64,000 bases of DNA from Pseudoalteromonas amylolytica (GTDB lineage: Bacteria > Pseudomonadota > Gammaproteobacteria > Enterobacterales > Alteromonadaceae): NCBI RefSeq assembly GCF_001854605.1, contig NZ_MKJU01000008.1:1-64000 (forward strand). Direction: 5' to 3'. The notes under the pieces are model-generated. The model searched no databases, was not told the origin of the DNA, and saw nothing but the letters and a program-made list of their open reading frames with translations. The position numbers were made by a program, and so were the translations under genes. Each line of letters begins with the position of its first letter. Positions within the stretch are counted from its first letter, which is position 1. This document shows, piece by piece, positions 1 to 8,945 of the stretch.

Positions 1-3000
1 AATTAACCGCAGAGCGTTTTATCACGGTTAGTTTGTACGAAGGTCATGAAGAAAGAGTATACCGTACTGGCGATTTGGTTCGTCAACTACCGGATAACAA
101 TATTGAGTTCATTGGGCGTAAAGATGATCAGGTCAAGATCCGAGGGTTCCGTATTGAACTTGGAGAGATTGAGTACCAGCTTTCTCAGTCAAGTGATGTG
201 CAGTCTTGTGTGGTGGTCGCACGTGAAGATGAGCCGAATAAAAAGCAGTTGGTTGCCTATGTGGTATTGAGTAACAAGGAAGCAATTAGCGCGGAGGTGG
301 TGTCGTCTTTGAAGTTACGACTTACCGAGCAGCTACCCGATTACATGGTGCCAAGTGCGATTTTGGTATTGGATGAAATGCCACTGACAGCCAATGGTAA
401 GGTGAATAAAAAGCAATTACCTATGCCTGATTGGGCGAGTATCGCAGTCAGTAACTATGTTGCTCCAATGAATGATATTGAACAGCAATTGGTGGTGATT
501 TGGGCTGAGCTATTAGGTTTGGCAGCGGAGCAGCTTAGCATTGATGCTAACTTCTTTGAGCTTGGTGGTGACTCTATCTTATCGATTCAGGTAGTTTCAA
601 AAGCGGCAAAGGCAGGGCTGTTCTTTAGTGTTAAAGCCCTATTTGATATGCCGACTATCCGTCGTTTAGCCACCAGTGTGAACACGGGACCAAAGGTACT
701 TGCACCACAAGAAGCCACGAGCGGAGCACAACCTTTGTTACCCATTCATCGTGAGTTCTTCACGGATGAAACGGATATTAATCACTTCAACCAAAGCTTG
801 TTATTACAAGTACCAGACACGCTGACGTTGGAGTTACTACAGGCTATGTTCACTGAGCTTTATCAGCGTCACGATGCATTACGCTTAGTGTTTACAAAAT
901 CGCGTGATGAGCAGTGGCAGGGACAGTATGTAGCACACAGTGCACAATCAATCTCATCGCTGGTATCACAGATCACATGGCCACTTACGAGTGCTCAAGC
1001 GCAGATCAGCGAATTTGCTGATTACGCAACGCAAGTGCATAAGAGTTTAGATATCACAGCGGGTCGTTTGATGAAAGCGGTGCTAGTTAAGAATCTAGAG
1101 CCGACCAAGCAAGATCAGCATGTGTTTATTTGCGTTCACCACTTAGTGATAGACGGTGTATCGTGGCGGGTGCTGCTGGATGACTTAACCACGTTATTTG
1201 AGCAACACCAAGCGGGTAACGCCTTGAAACTGGGTGCGAAAAGCTCATCTTACCAACAGTGGGGAGAGTTTTTGGAAGACTACGCCCAACGCTCAAGTGT
1301 GGTTGATGAGTTGGGTTATTGGCAAGCGGTGGTGTCTAGTCCGGTTGCTCGTTGGAGCGCATCGGCTCCTGAACATGGATTGGCGACCACCTATGAAGAA
1401 GCCAACTTTAGTTTATCTACGGCTTTGACATCTCAGTTAATTAACGAGAGTAATCAGGCATATAGAACGCGTATCAACGAGTTGTTGTTGGCGGGTTTGT
1501 TTGTGGGTATGAAGCAGTGGCAAGGTGTATCGGGTATCCGATTGGATTTAGAAAGCCATGGTCGAGAAGCCCTGAGCGATGAAATTGACTTAAGTGAAAC
1601 CTTAGGGTGGTTTACGAGTATTTATCCATGCTTGTTAAGCCATGACAGTGATGATGTTGCAGCGCTCATTTGTGCAGTAAAAGAGCAGTATAGAGGGATC
1701 CCAAATGGTGGCATAGGGTACGGTTTATTACGCCATGGGGTTGGCTCAGTAGAAGGACATGCGGTGCTATCAGAAGGTGATGCAGGCAGCGAACTGTTGT
1801 TTAATTACTTAGGCCAATTCGATGCGTCCACAGGGGAGCGGCAAAAATTCAGCCGAGCAGATATATCAACAGGACAAGGCGTGAGTGTTCGTCGTGCGCA
1901 GGCGTATGGTTTGTCATTGAATGGATTTGTAGAAAAGGGACAGCTTCATATCAGCTTAGGGTATGACAAAGCGGCTTATTCGCAAACGTTTATCGCACAG
2001 TGGATGGCGGCCTATGAAGCTGGTCTGGCAGCGGTAATAGCGCATTGTCAGCAAGTTAACCGAGGCGAGTTAGCGGGGCGGTTTACTGTCAGTGATTTTC
2101 CGCTGGCCACGGTTACAGAGCAGGCATTAATAGACTGGTCAAGCTTAACGAAGGGGCGGCTATTAGACTTATATCCGGCGACGGGTATGCAACAAGGTAT
2201 GCTATTTCATAGCTTGTTGTCGTCAGACAGTTACGCGACCCAAGTGAAAGTAGAGTTTACGGATTTACATGTTGAGCACTTTAGACAAGCATGGGAAAAG
2301 GTAATCGCGAGACATGATATTTTCAGAACCAGCTTTGTGGGTGTAGAAGACGGTAATGCACACCAATTAGTACAATCGGATGTGATGCTGGATTGGCAGG
2401 AGATCTCATTATTAGAGCTGACGCCGGTAGCACAGCAAGCAGCGATAGAGCAGTATCGTACAGAAGACAAAGCGAAAGGGTTTATAGCGGCTCATGCCCC
2501 ATTGATGCGATTGACGGTGTTCAACTTGTCAGAGGCAGCAGAGGGTACAAAACAAGTACTACTTTGGACACACCATCACGCCCTATTAGACGGTTGGTGT
2601 ACGTCGCTGGTGTTTGGAGAGGTGACAGAGTATTACCGAGCACTTCAAACAGGCAGTGAAGCACAGCTTGGTGCGGTGGAGCCTTACAAAGGGTATGTCC
2701 AATGGTTAGCGGAGCAGCCAGCGACAGCGGCAAGGGAATATTGGCATCACCACCTTAGGGACGTAGAAGGGGTCACTCCCTTACCATTTGTAGGGTATGG
2801 GGTAGAGGTCAGTGAGCACGAAGAAGCACGAAACGGTATTCATCAGGCACGGTTTAGTTTAGAGGCGGAGAAAACAGCGGCGTTGGTGAAGCTTGCACGA
2901 GCGTGTCAAACAACAGTGAATGTGATAGTCCAAGCGGCTTGGAGCCTATTATTGAGCCGTTACAGTGGTGAATCACAGGTAATGTTTGGTGTCACAGTAT

Positions 3001-5420
3001 CGGGGCGTCCGGCGCAGCTCAAAGGTGTTGATGAGATGGTGGGGCTATTTATCAACACGGTGCCGATGAAGGTTACGGTGGATGAATCACAAACGCTAGA
3101 AAAGTGGTTGCGTCAACTACACAAAGATTTAGTCGATGCGGACAGTTATAGTTACCTACCCCTATCAGATATTCAGCAGTTAGCGCCTACACAGCAGCAA
3201 CTATTTGATAGTTTGTTTATTTTCGAGAACTATCCGGTTGACGAAAATATTAGTAAAAATGCACAACAAGCGGCGCTTGAAGTGAATGATATTACTAACT
3301 ATGAAGGCAATAACTACAAAGTAAGTGTGATAGCGCATTTAGATGAATGTTTACGTGTGAGTCTAGATACGCAGCCAGGCCTATACAGTGATGAACAAAT
3401 ACATTACTTGCGAAGCCATCTACTGAATATACTTACACAGTTTGCGCTGTGTGCAGAGGATAAAGTGTCAACGATTCGTGCGTCTGTCACGCCGCTTAGT
3501 GTGCTTCAGATGCACCACGATAGCGAGCTTGCGAGTTCAGCAGCTTTGATTTGTGGTCAATCAGTGAAGTTTGATGAAGACACTTTGATCCACAAGCAGT
3601 TTTCTACAATAGCAGCAAGTAAAGGATCTCAATTGGCCGTTTGTGATGGAACCCAACAGCTTTCTTATCAAGCGCTTGATTACTACTCTTCCAAGCTGGC
3701 ACAACAGCTAGTCGAACAAGGAGTCACTTCAGGACAGTATGTTTCAATCTGCATGAATCGTTCAGTTGAGTATATTGTCGCTATCTTAGCGGTGCTTAAA
3801 ACAGGCAACGGTTATGTCCCATTGGACCCGAACAACCCAGTCGATCGTTTACGTTACATCCTTGAAGATACTAAGAGTCAGTTAATGTTAGTGGATACGG
3901 ATATGTTCACAGATAAAACACCACTAGACGAAGGGATAGACACACCGTTATTTGCAGTCAATTTAGCTGTACTTGGTGCTGTTGAAGACGGCGTAGTAAA
4001 TAATGTGAACTCAGATCTAACCCCATGCTCAGCAAAAAATACGACGGCGTATGTCATTTATACGTCCGGTTCAACAGGACGTCCAAAAGGAGTGATGATC
4101 AGTCATCACAGCTTATCACATTACCTTGAGAACGTTGAACAATGCTATGTTCAGGCATGTTCCGGATCATTGATTTGCACAAATATGGCATTTGATTTGA
4201 CCATCACTTCAGTCTTTGGGCCTCTTTTAACGGGTGGAGTTTGTAGACTCGTCAGAGAAGGGGATGATGAATTTGCCCAATTCTGCTCAAGATTGAGTGC
4301 AGAACACACGCCGCAACTATTAAAGTTAACGCCTTCTCACATTAGTGCCTTGGTCGCTTCTTTACGGGGTCAAATTATTCCAACTGCACACGTGTTTGTA
4401 CTTGGTGGAGAAAGCTTGGAATGGAACCTTGTAAAGAGACTAAGAGAGATATTTGTTCAATGCAGGATCATTAATGAGTACGGACCAACAGAAGCGACAG
4501 TTGGTTGTGTTTATCATGAAATAAACGACGGTGATAGTGGTACCGGTTCAGTTGTTATCGGTAAGCCAATGCCAGGTGTTAAAGCCTTGGTACTTAATAA
4601 GAAACGGCAACTCGTCGCGCCAGGGCAAGCTGGAGAATTGTATATTTCAAGCCCAGGTCTTGCGCAAGGCTATCTCAATATGAAACAAGAGAGTGAGCGT
4701 AAATTCGTCCATAGTTCGATTTTTGATCTACCAAACGCAGAAGATAGATTTTACCAAACAGGTGACTTAGTTCGTCTAAATAGTGAAGGCAATTTACAGT
4801 ATTTGGGACGGGTTGACTCACAGGTGAAATTGCACGGCTACCGCGTTGAATTATCTGAAATAACAGAAGCAATTCTTCGGTTCGAAGCAGTAGAAAACGC
4901 TGTTGTGAGGATGGACAAAGGGCAAGTGATCGCGCATGTGATAACGACCCATAGCCAATGCAATCAAGATGAATTATTTACTGCATTGTCACGGGTTCTA
5001 CCCTTTTACATGATGCCTTCCGAAATAATCTTTGAGCGTGAATTTAAGCTTACAGCGAACGGTAAAGTCGATCTGAATGCGCTGACTCAAAGCCTGCATA
5101 GTGCACAGCAAAGCCGAGGTCTAGAAAGTGATATGGAGCTTTCTGTAGCGGATATTTGGTCTGAACTGCTTGGTGTTGAGGTTACATCATTGTCTGCATC
5201 GTCAAACTTTTTTGCCGAAGGCGGTCACTCATTGCTAATGCTACAGCTGTTAAAAGAAATTAACAGTAAGCTTTCTAGCACTATAGAACTGCAAGATATT
5301 TATCAAAATCAAACGATTAAAACCCAAGCTGAGGTGATAGAGCTATCACTATTGGGTAACCAATGGAACCAAGTTACGGAAGGTACCGTGGCTGATGAGA
5401 GTGCAGAGATAATAATATGA
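1..5420 (+). CDS. Nonribosomal peptide synthetase, 5'-truncated by window edge (A-T-E-C-A-T)
   Basis: The reading frame is open from base 3, so the gene starts upstream; the TTG at 33 is not its start. Numbering residues from base 33, it begins in the C-terminal part of an adenylation domain (YRTGDLVR near 10, NGKV near 120). A carrier domain follows (LGGDSI near 176), then an epimerization domain (HHLVIDGVSW near 368, FNYLGQFD). Next come a condensation domain (HHALLDGW near 847, YPATGMQQGMLFHS start typical of D-accepting C domains), a full A domain (YTSGSTGRPKG near 1342) and a carrier (GGHSL near 1729). By eye against the GrsA pocket, the second A domain reads D-L-T-K-V-G-E-V-G, very close to published Asn codes. 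So an unknown residue is flipped to D and then joined to L-Asn. It overlaps the next NRPS gene by 4 bp (ATGA), so the two are translationally coupled. Confidence 0.96.
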   Translation, partial: LTAERFITVSLYEGHEERVYRTGDLVRQLPDNNIEFIGRKDDQVKIRGFRIELGEIEYQLSQSSDVQSCVVVAREDEPNKKQLVAYVVLSNKEAISAEVVSSLKLRLTEQLPDYMVPSAILVLDEMPLTANGKVNKKQLPMPDWASIAVSNYVAPMNDIEQQLVVIWAELLGLAAEQLSIDANFFELGGDSILSIQVVSKAAKAGLFFSVKALFDMPTIRRLATSVNTGPKVLAPQEATSGAQPLLPIHREFFTDETDINHFNQSLLLQVPDTLTLELLQAMFTELYQRHDALRLVFTKSRDEQWQGQYVAHSAQSISSLVSQITWPLTSAQAQISEFADYATQVHKSLDITAGRLMKAVLVKNLEPTKQDQHVFICVHHLVIDGVSWRVLLDDLTTLFEQHQAGNALKLGAKSSSYQQWGEFLEDYAQRSSVVDELGYWQAVVSSPVARWSASAPEHGLATTYEEANFSLSTALTSQLINESNQAYRTRINELLLAGLFVGMKQWQGVSGIRLDLESHGREALSDEIDLSETLGWFTSIYPCLLSHDSDDVAALICAVKEQYRGIPNGGIGYGLLRHGVGSVEGHAVLSEGDAGSELLFNYLGQFDASTGERQKFSRADISTGQGVSVRRAQAYGLSLNGFVEKGQLHISLGYDKAAYSQTFIAQWMAAYEAGLAAVIAHCQQVNRGELAGRFTVSDFPLATVTEQALIDWSSLTKGRLLDLYPATGMQQGMLFHSLLSSDSYATQVKVEFTDLHVEHFRQAWEKVIARHDIFRTSFVGVEDGNAHQLVQSDVMLDWQEISLLELTPVAQQAAIEQYRTEDKAKGFIAAHAPLMRLTVFNLSEAAEGTKQVLLWTHHHALLDGWCTSLVFGEVTEYYRALQTGSEAQLGAVEPYKGYVQWLAEQPATAAREYWHHHLRDVEGVTPLPFVGYGVEVSEHEEARNGIHQARFSLEAEKTAALVKLARACQTTVNVIVQAAWSLLLSRYSGESQVMFGVTVSGRPAQLKGVDEMVGLFINTVPMKVTVDESQTLEKWLRQLHKDLVDADSYSYLPLSDIQQLAPTQQQLFDSLFIFENYPVDENISKNAQQAALEVNDITNYEGNNYKVSVIAHLDECLRVSLDTQPGLYSDEQIHYLRSHLLNILTQFALCAEDKVSTIRASVTPLSVLQMHHDSELASSAALICGQSVKFDEDTLIHKQFSTIAASKGSQLAVCDGTQQLSYQALDYYSSKLAQQLVEQGVTSGQYVSICMNRSVEYIVAILAVLKTGNGYVPLDPNNPVDRLRYILEDTKSQLMLVDTDMFTDKTPLDEGIDTPLFAVNLAVLGAVEDGVVNNVNSDLTPCSAKNTTAYVIYTSGSTGRPKGVMISHHSLSHYLENVEQCYVQACSGSLICTNMAFDLTITSVFGPLLTGGVCRLVREGDDEFAQFCSRLSAEHTPQLLKLTPSHISALVASLRGQIIPTAHVFVLGGESLEWNLVKRLREIFVQCRIINEYGPTEATVGCVYHEINDGDSGTGSVVIGKPMPGVKALVLNKKRQLVAPGQAGELYISSPGLAQGYLNMKQESERKFVHSSIFDLPNAEDRFYQTGDLVRLNSEGNLQYLGRVDSQVKLHGYRVELSEITEAILRFEAVENAVVRMDKGQVIAHVITTHSQCNQDELFTALSRVLPFYMMPSEIIFEREFKLTANGKVDLNALTQSLHSAQQSRGLESDMELSVADIWSELLGVEVTSLSASSNFFAEGGHSLLMLQLLKEINSKLSSTIELQDIYQNQTIKTQAEVIELSLLGNQWNQVTEGTVADESAEIII

Positions 5421-8400
5421 TCATGGAATTAGTCAGAGATATTCAACGAAGAGACTTAAAAGTATCTTTAGATGCCAATGGCGACTTGAAGTTACAAGGT
5501 GAACTCAAAAATGCAGACTCTGAGTTTTTGAGTCGCCTGAAGGAAAGTAAAAGTGTATTGGTGGATTGGTTAAGGCAACATAGTCAAAATCATGTCCAGA
5601 TCGGTAAAGCAGACAGAACGAAACCTCTGTTAGCATCTTTTGCGCAACAGCGTTTATGGCTTGCGCAGCAAATTGATGAGAGCAGTGCTCGCAATCATGT
5701 TGTTTTGACTACTCAAATTGACAACGGCGTAGATAAAAATGCTTTTAAACAAGCATTGGCACACATTGTTCAACGACACGAAGTCTTAAGAACTACATTT
5801 GTGGCATCAAGTGTAGGCGTTGAACAATGCATACAACAAAGCGTTCAAATACCTACCCACTTTGAAGTAATAAACTATATATCGCACGCAAAGCTACACG
5901 AGCAAATTCAATCGAAGCTGCAATTAGAGAACCAAGAGTCTTTTGATTTGGAAGAGGGTCCGTTGATGCGTGTCTGTGTATTGGAATGCGCTAACGACCA
6001 AGAGAAAAAGCTAACCGTTGTTAATTTTTGCTTTCATCATATTGTTACAGATGCGGTATCGACCGACATTTTCCTTACCGAGTTTATGCACTGTTACACA
6101 AAGTTCCTACAAGGCAGCGAACCGAACCTGCCTGAATTACAGATCCAATATGCTGACTTTGCCCAGTGGCAACAAGAAATAGAAAACAGAGGCGGGTTTG
6201 AGCGACAGAAGGCATTTTGGCGGGAGCAGCTAAAAGATGCCCCTCATGTACACTGTTTACCTTTAGATGGTCTAAGAAAGGCGCAATCGGCTAACCGAGC
6301 AGGTGAAGTCCGTTTACTTTTAGGTAGTGAAGACACCGAGGCGTTAAAAGCGTTTGCTAAAAAGCGTGGTGTTACGTTATTTATGTTGTTACATGCGGCA
6401 TTGGGACTGGTGATATCCAAGCACAGTCAACATGACACGGTTGTTATCGGTTCCCCCGTTGCTAACAGAACGAATGCTGAAACGACTGGGCTAATGGGGT
6501 TTTTTGTTAATAACCTTGTGCTACGCACGTCGACGAGTCACGACACGGTAGAACAGTATTTATCGCATGTGCAGTCAGTAAATCAACTATCACAAAGCAA
6601 CCAAGAACTGCCTTTTGAGTTGGTTCTAGAAGCTGCAGGTGCGAGTCGAAGTAACTTATATAATCCACTTTTTCAAATTATGCTTAATTTGAAAAATGAG
6701 GATGAAGAGTTTGTTGAAGTCCTAGAGGGAACTCGCGGATATAGTTCGAAGAGTGAACAAATAAAGTTTGACATTGATATAAACTTTCGTAACTATGATA
6801 ATGAGTTAGAGCTTATTTGGGCGTATAATACAGACTTGTTTGGTACGCATAGAATGGAAGTCATGGCGCAACAAACTATGGATAGTTTAAGGCAGTTTAC
6901 AAGGATAGAAAATCTTAATGATGTTGCGGTTTCTGAATTGTTAGCTGCAACTTCTGATGAGATTGATCACCTTATGGCGCTGTCTAATTCACGTCACAAA
7001 AGCAACAGTGAAAGACCGCGGACTGAGTTCATTCATGAGCTGTTCAATGCGCAAGCTAAGTGCAATCCTAAAAGAGCCGCGATTGTAGATGTTCAAGGCA
7101 CAATTTCCTACCAGCTTCTGAATGAGCGAAGCAACCAACTAGCAAATTACCTGATAAAAAATGGGGTGCAGAAGCATGCGCGCGTTGGCATATTATTAAC
7201 AAGACAGGCTGAGTTTTTCGTAACTTTGCTAGGTATTTTAAAAGCTGGTGCTGTTTATGTGCCATTTGACCCTGAGCATCCGGTTCAAAGGCTTTCCTAC
7301 ATGCTTGAGGATTGTGCTCCTCAAGTCTTGATTACTTGTGAAGGTGAAGCAAAGCACATTGCTGAGCTTCAGAGCCAGTGCCAAATAATCCAAATCGATT
7401 CGAATCAAGTCCGACAAGATATTGCTGATTGCGAAATTGATTCCGTGAATGTCGCTTTTCAACTTTCAGCGAATGATCCGGCCTATATTATTTATACTTC
7501 AGGCTCTACCGGTCAGCCAAAGGGCACGGTAATTAGCCATCGCAGCGTTTCTTGGTTCGCACATTGGCAACAACAAGCATTTGACGTGTCTTCAGACAGT
7601 AAAGTACTGCAGTATTTTCCTTATTGCTTTGATGCCAGTGTGTGGGAATGGTGTATGGCACTATGCTCAGGTGCATCTTTACATCTTTGTACGAAGGAAG
7701 AGCGCCTGTGTAGTGAAACATTGCAAAACAAGATGATTGATGAACAAATCACTCACGCTACCTGTACGCCCAACGTATTCAAATTTATCTCAAGCAAAGA
7801 AGCATACACTTTAAAGTACTTGTTTATTGGTGGCGAAGCTGTACCACAAGCGTTATGTAATGAATGGAGCGAGAAGTATCAGTTTGTTAACTGCTATGGG
7901 CCTACCGAAACCACGGTCATTTCTAGTTACTCGATATTGTCTCCTAATGAGCCTGTAAATATAGGTAAACCAACTTTGGGAGCACACCATTTCGTGCTCA
8001 ATGAAAACAAGGAAATGGTGCCGTTTGGTGCCGTGGGAGAGCTTTACATTGGCGGTGAGCAACTTGCGATTGAGTACCTTAATCAACCAGAGTTAACAGC
8101 AGAGCGCTTTTCTATGGTGACTTTATCGGATGGGGTAAAGCGCCGCTTATATCGCACTGGTGATATTGTTAGGTTTAATCACAATGAAAAGCTAGAGTTT
8201 TTAGGTCGCGTTGATAAGCAAGTAAAAGTGCGTGGTAATCGAATCGAGCTAGAAGAAATAAAATTCCATATCAACGTCAGTGATGCCATTTCAGCGTGTG
8301 AAGTGTTAGTCATTAATTCGGCGTCTGTACACCCAGTGATAGCTGCGTTTTTGGTGCCACACTCGAGTGCATGTGCTGATGATGAGAAAGCACGGCATGA

Positions 8401-8887
8401 GAAAGAAATCATAACAAGGTTACGTGCTGCACTCCCCAGTTATATGCAGGTTCAATCTTTCGTTTGGTTAGAGCACTTACCCTTTACGGTGAACGATAAA
8501 ATAGATACTGAAAAACTAACCGAGTTGTTTTGTACTGAGGTTGGCAACAAAGAAAGAAAGGTGCCCAGCTTCGATTTAGAAGAGGCGGTTTTCAAGCAAT
8601 GGGAAACACATATTCCAGCGGAGCGTATTGGGGTCGATGACAACTTTTTTGCGCTTGGTGGACACTCTATTTTAGCGGTTCGGATATTGTCTGAGCTGAA
8701 TAGCTCGTTCAATGTCAAGCTTGAACTCAAAGACCTTTTTGAGAACGCTACGATAGAAGAGTTGACGCTAGTACTGGCGGAAAAAATAGCGATGCAGCAG
8801 CAAACAGAAGAAGCGTTTGAAGCGTTTTTTATGTCGCTTCCTAACGATATCGCTCAACAGGTTTTGAGTAAATTGGTTGAGCATTAA
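5417..8887 (+). CDS. Nonribosomal peptide synthetase, docking domain plus C-A-T module
   Basis: This is a single elongation module of 1156 residues. Residues 1-55 (start MIMELVRDIQRRDLKV, ending in a hydrophobic helix) resemble the TubC N-terminal docking domain, which mates with the tail of the preceding synthetase. The condensation domain (about 65-500) has the QQRLW start of an L-accepting C domain, but its active-site motif is HHIVTDA instead of the usual HHxxxDG; the second His and the Asp are kept. The adenylation domain (about 530-1030) has YTSGSTGQPKG near 693 and CYGPTETT. Its pocket reads roughly D-A-W-T-F-G-C-V-I, which I cannot assign; the DAWT start recalls aromatic codes, but the rest does not fit. 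The carrier motif GGHSI lies near 1080. An alternative start at 5423 would drop only two residues. Confidence 0.96.
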   Translation: MIMELVRDIQRRDLKVSLDANGDLKLQGELKNADSEFLSRLKESKSVLVDWLRQHSQNHVQIGKADRTKPLLASFAQQRLWLAQQIDESSARNHVVLTTQIDNGVDKNAFKQALAHIVQRHEVLRTTFVASSVGVEQCIQQSVQIPTHFEVINYISHAKLHEQIQSKLQLENQESFDLEEGPLMRVCVLECANDQEKKLTVVNFCFHHIVTDAVSTDIFLTEFMHCYTKFLQGSEPNLPELQIQYADFAQWQQEIENRGGFERQKAFWREQLKDAPHVHCLPLDGLRKAQSANRAGEVRLLLGSEDTEALKAFAKKRGVTLFMLLHAALGLVISKHSQHDTVVIGSPVANRTNAETTGLMGFFVNNLVLRTSTSHDTVEQYLSHVQSVNQLSQSNQELPFELVLEAAGASRSNLYNPLFQIMLNLKNEDEEFVEVLEGTRGYSSKSEQIKFDIDINFRNYDNELELIWAYNTDLFGTHRMEVMAQQTMDSLRQFTRIENLNDVAVSELLAATSDEIDHLMALSNSRHKSNSERPRTEFIHELFNAQAKCNPKRAAIVDVQGTISYQLLNERSNQLANYLIKNGVQKHARVGILLTRQAEFFVTLLGILKAGAVYVPFDPEHPVQRLSYMLEDCAPQVLITCEGEAKHIAELQSQCQIIQIDSNQVRQDIADCEIDSVNVAFQLSANDPAYIIYTSGSTGQPKGTVISHRSVSWFAHWQQQAFDVSSDSKVLQYFPYCFDASVWEWCMALCSGASLHLCTKEERLCSETLQNKMIDEQITHATCTPNVFKFISSKEAYTLKYLFIGGEAVPQALCNEWSEKYQFVNCYGPTETTVISSYSILSPNEPVNIGKPTLGAHHFVLNENKEMVPFGAVGELYIGGEQLAIEYLNQPELTAERFSMVTLSDGVKRRLYRTGDIVRFNHNEKLEFLGRVDKQVKVRGNRIELEEIKFHINVSDAISACEVLVINSASVHPVIAAFLVPHSSACADDEKARHEKEIITRLRAALPSYMQVQSFVWLEHLPFTVNDKIDTEKLTELFCTEVGNKERKVPSFDLEEAVFKQWETHIPAERIGVDDNFFALGGHSILAVRILSELNSSFNVKLELKDLFENATIEELTLVLAEKIAMQQQTEEAFEAFFMSLPNDIAQQVLSKLVEH

Positions 8888-8945
8888 CGCATTGTTATTC
8901 CTCACTTTAAATAATAACTAAAACAAATAAGAATCAAGGTTAGAA

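Noticed and set aside
33-35. TTG as start of the first NRPS gene
   Set aside because: The frame is open to the left edge and the bases before it encode LTAERF, a normal A-domain segment, so the gene begins outside.
7440-7930. Phe prediction for the middle synthetase A domain
   Set aside because: Only the first four pocket residues (DAWT) match Phe codes; F-G-C-V-I in the rest does not.
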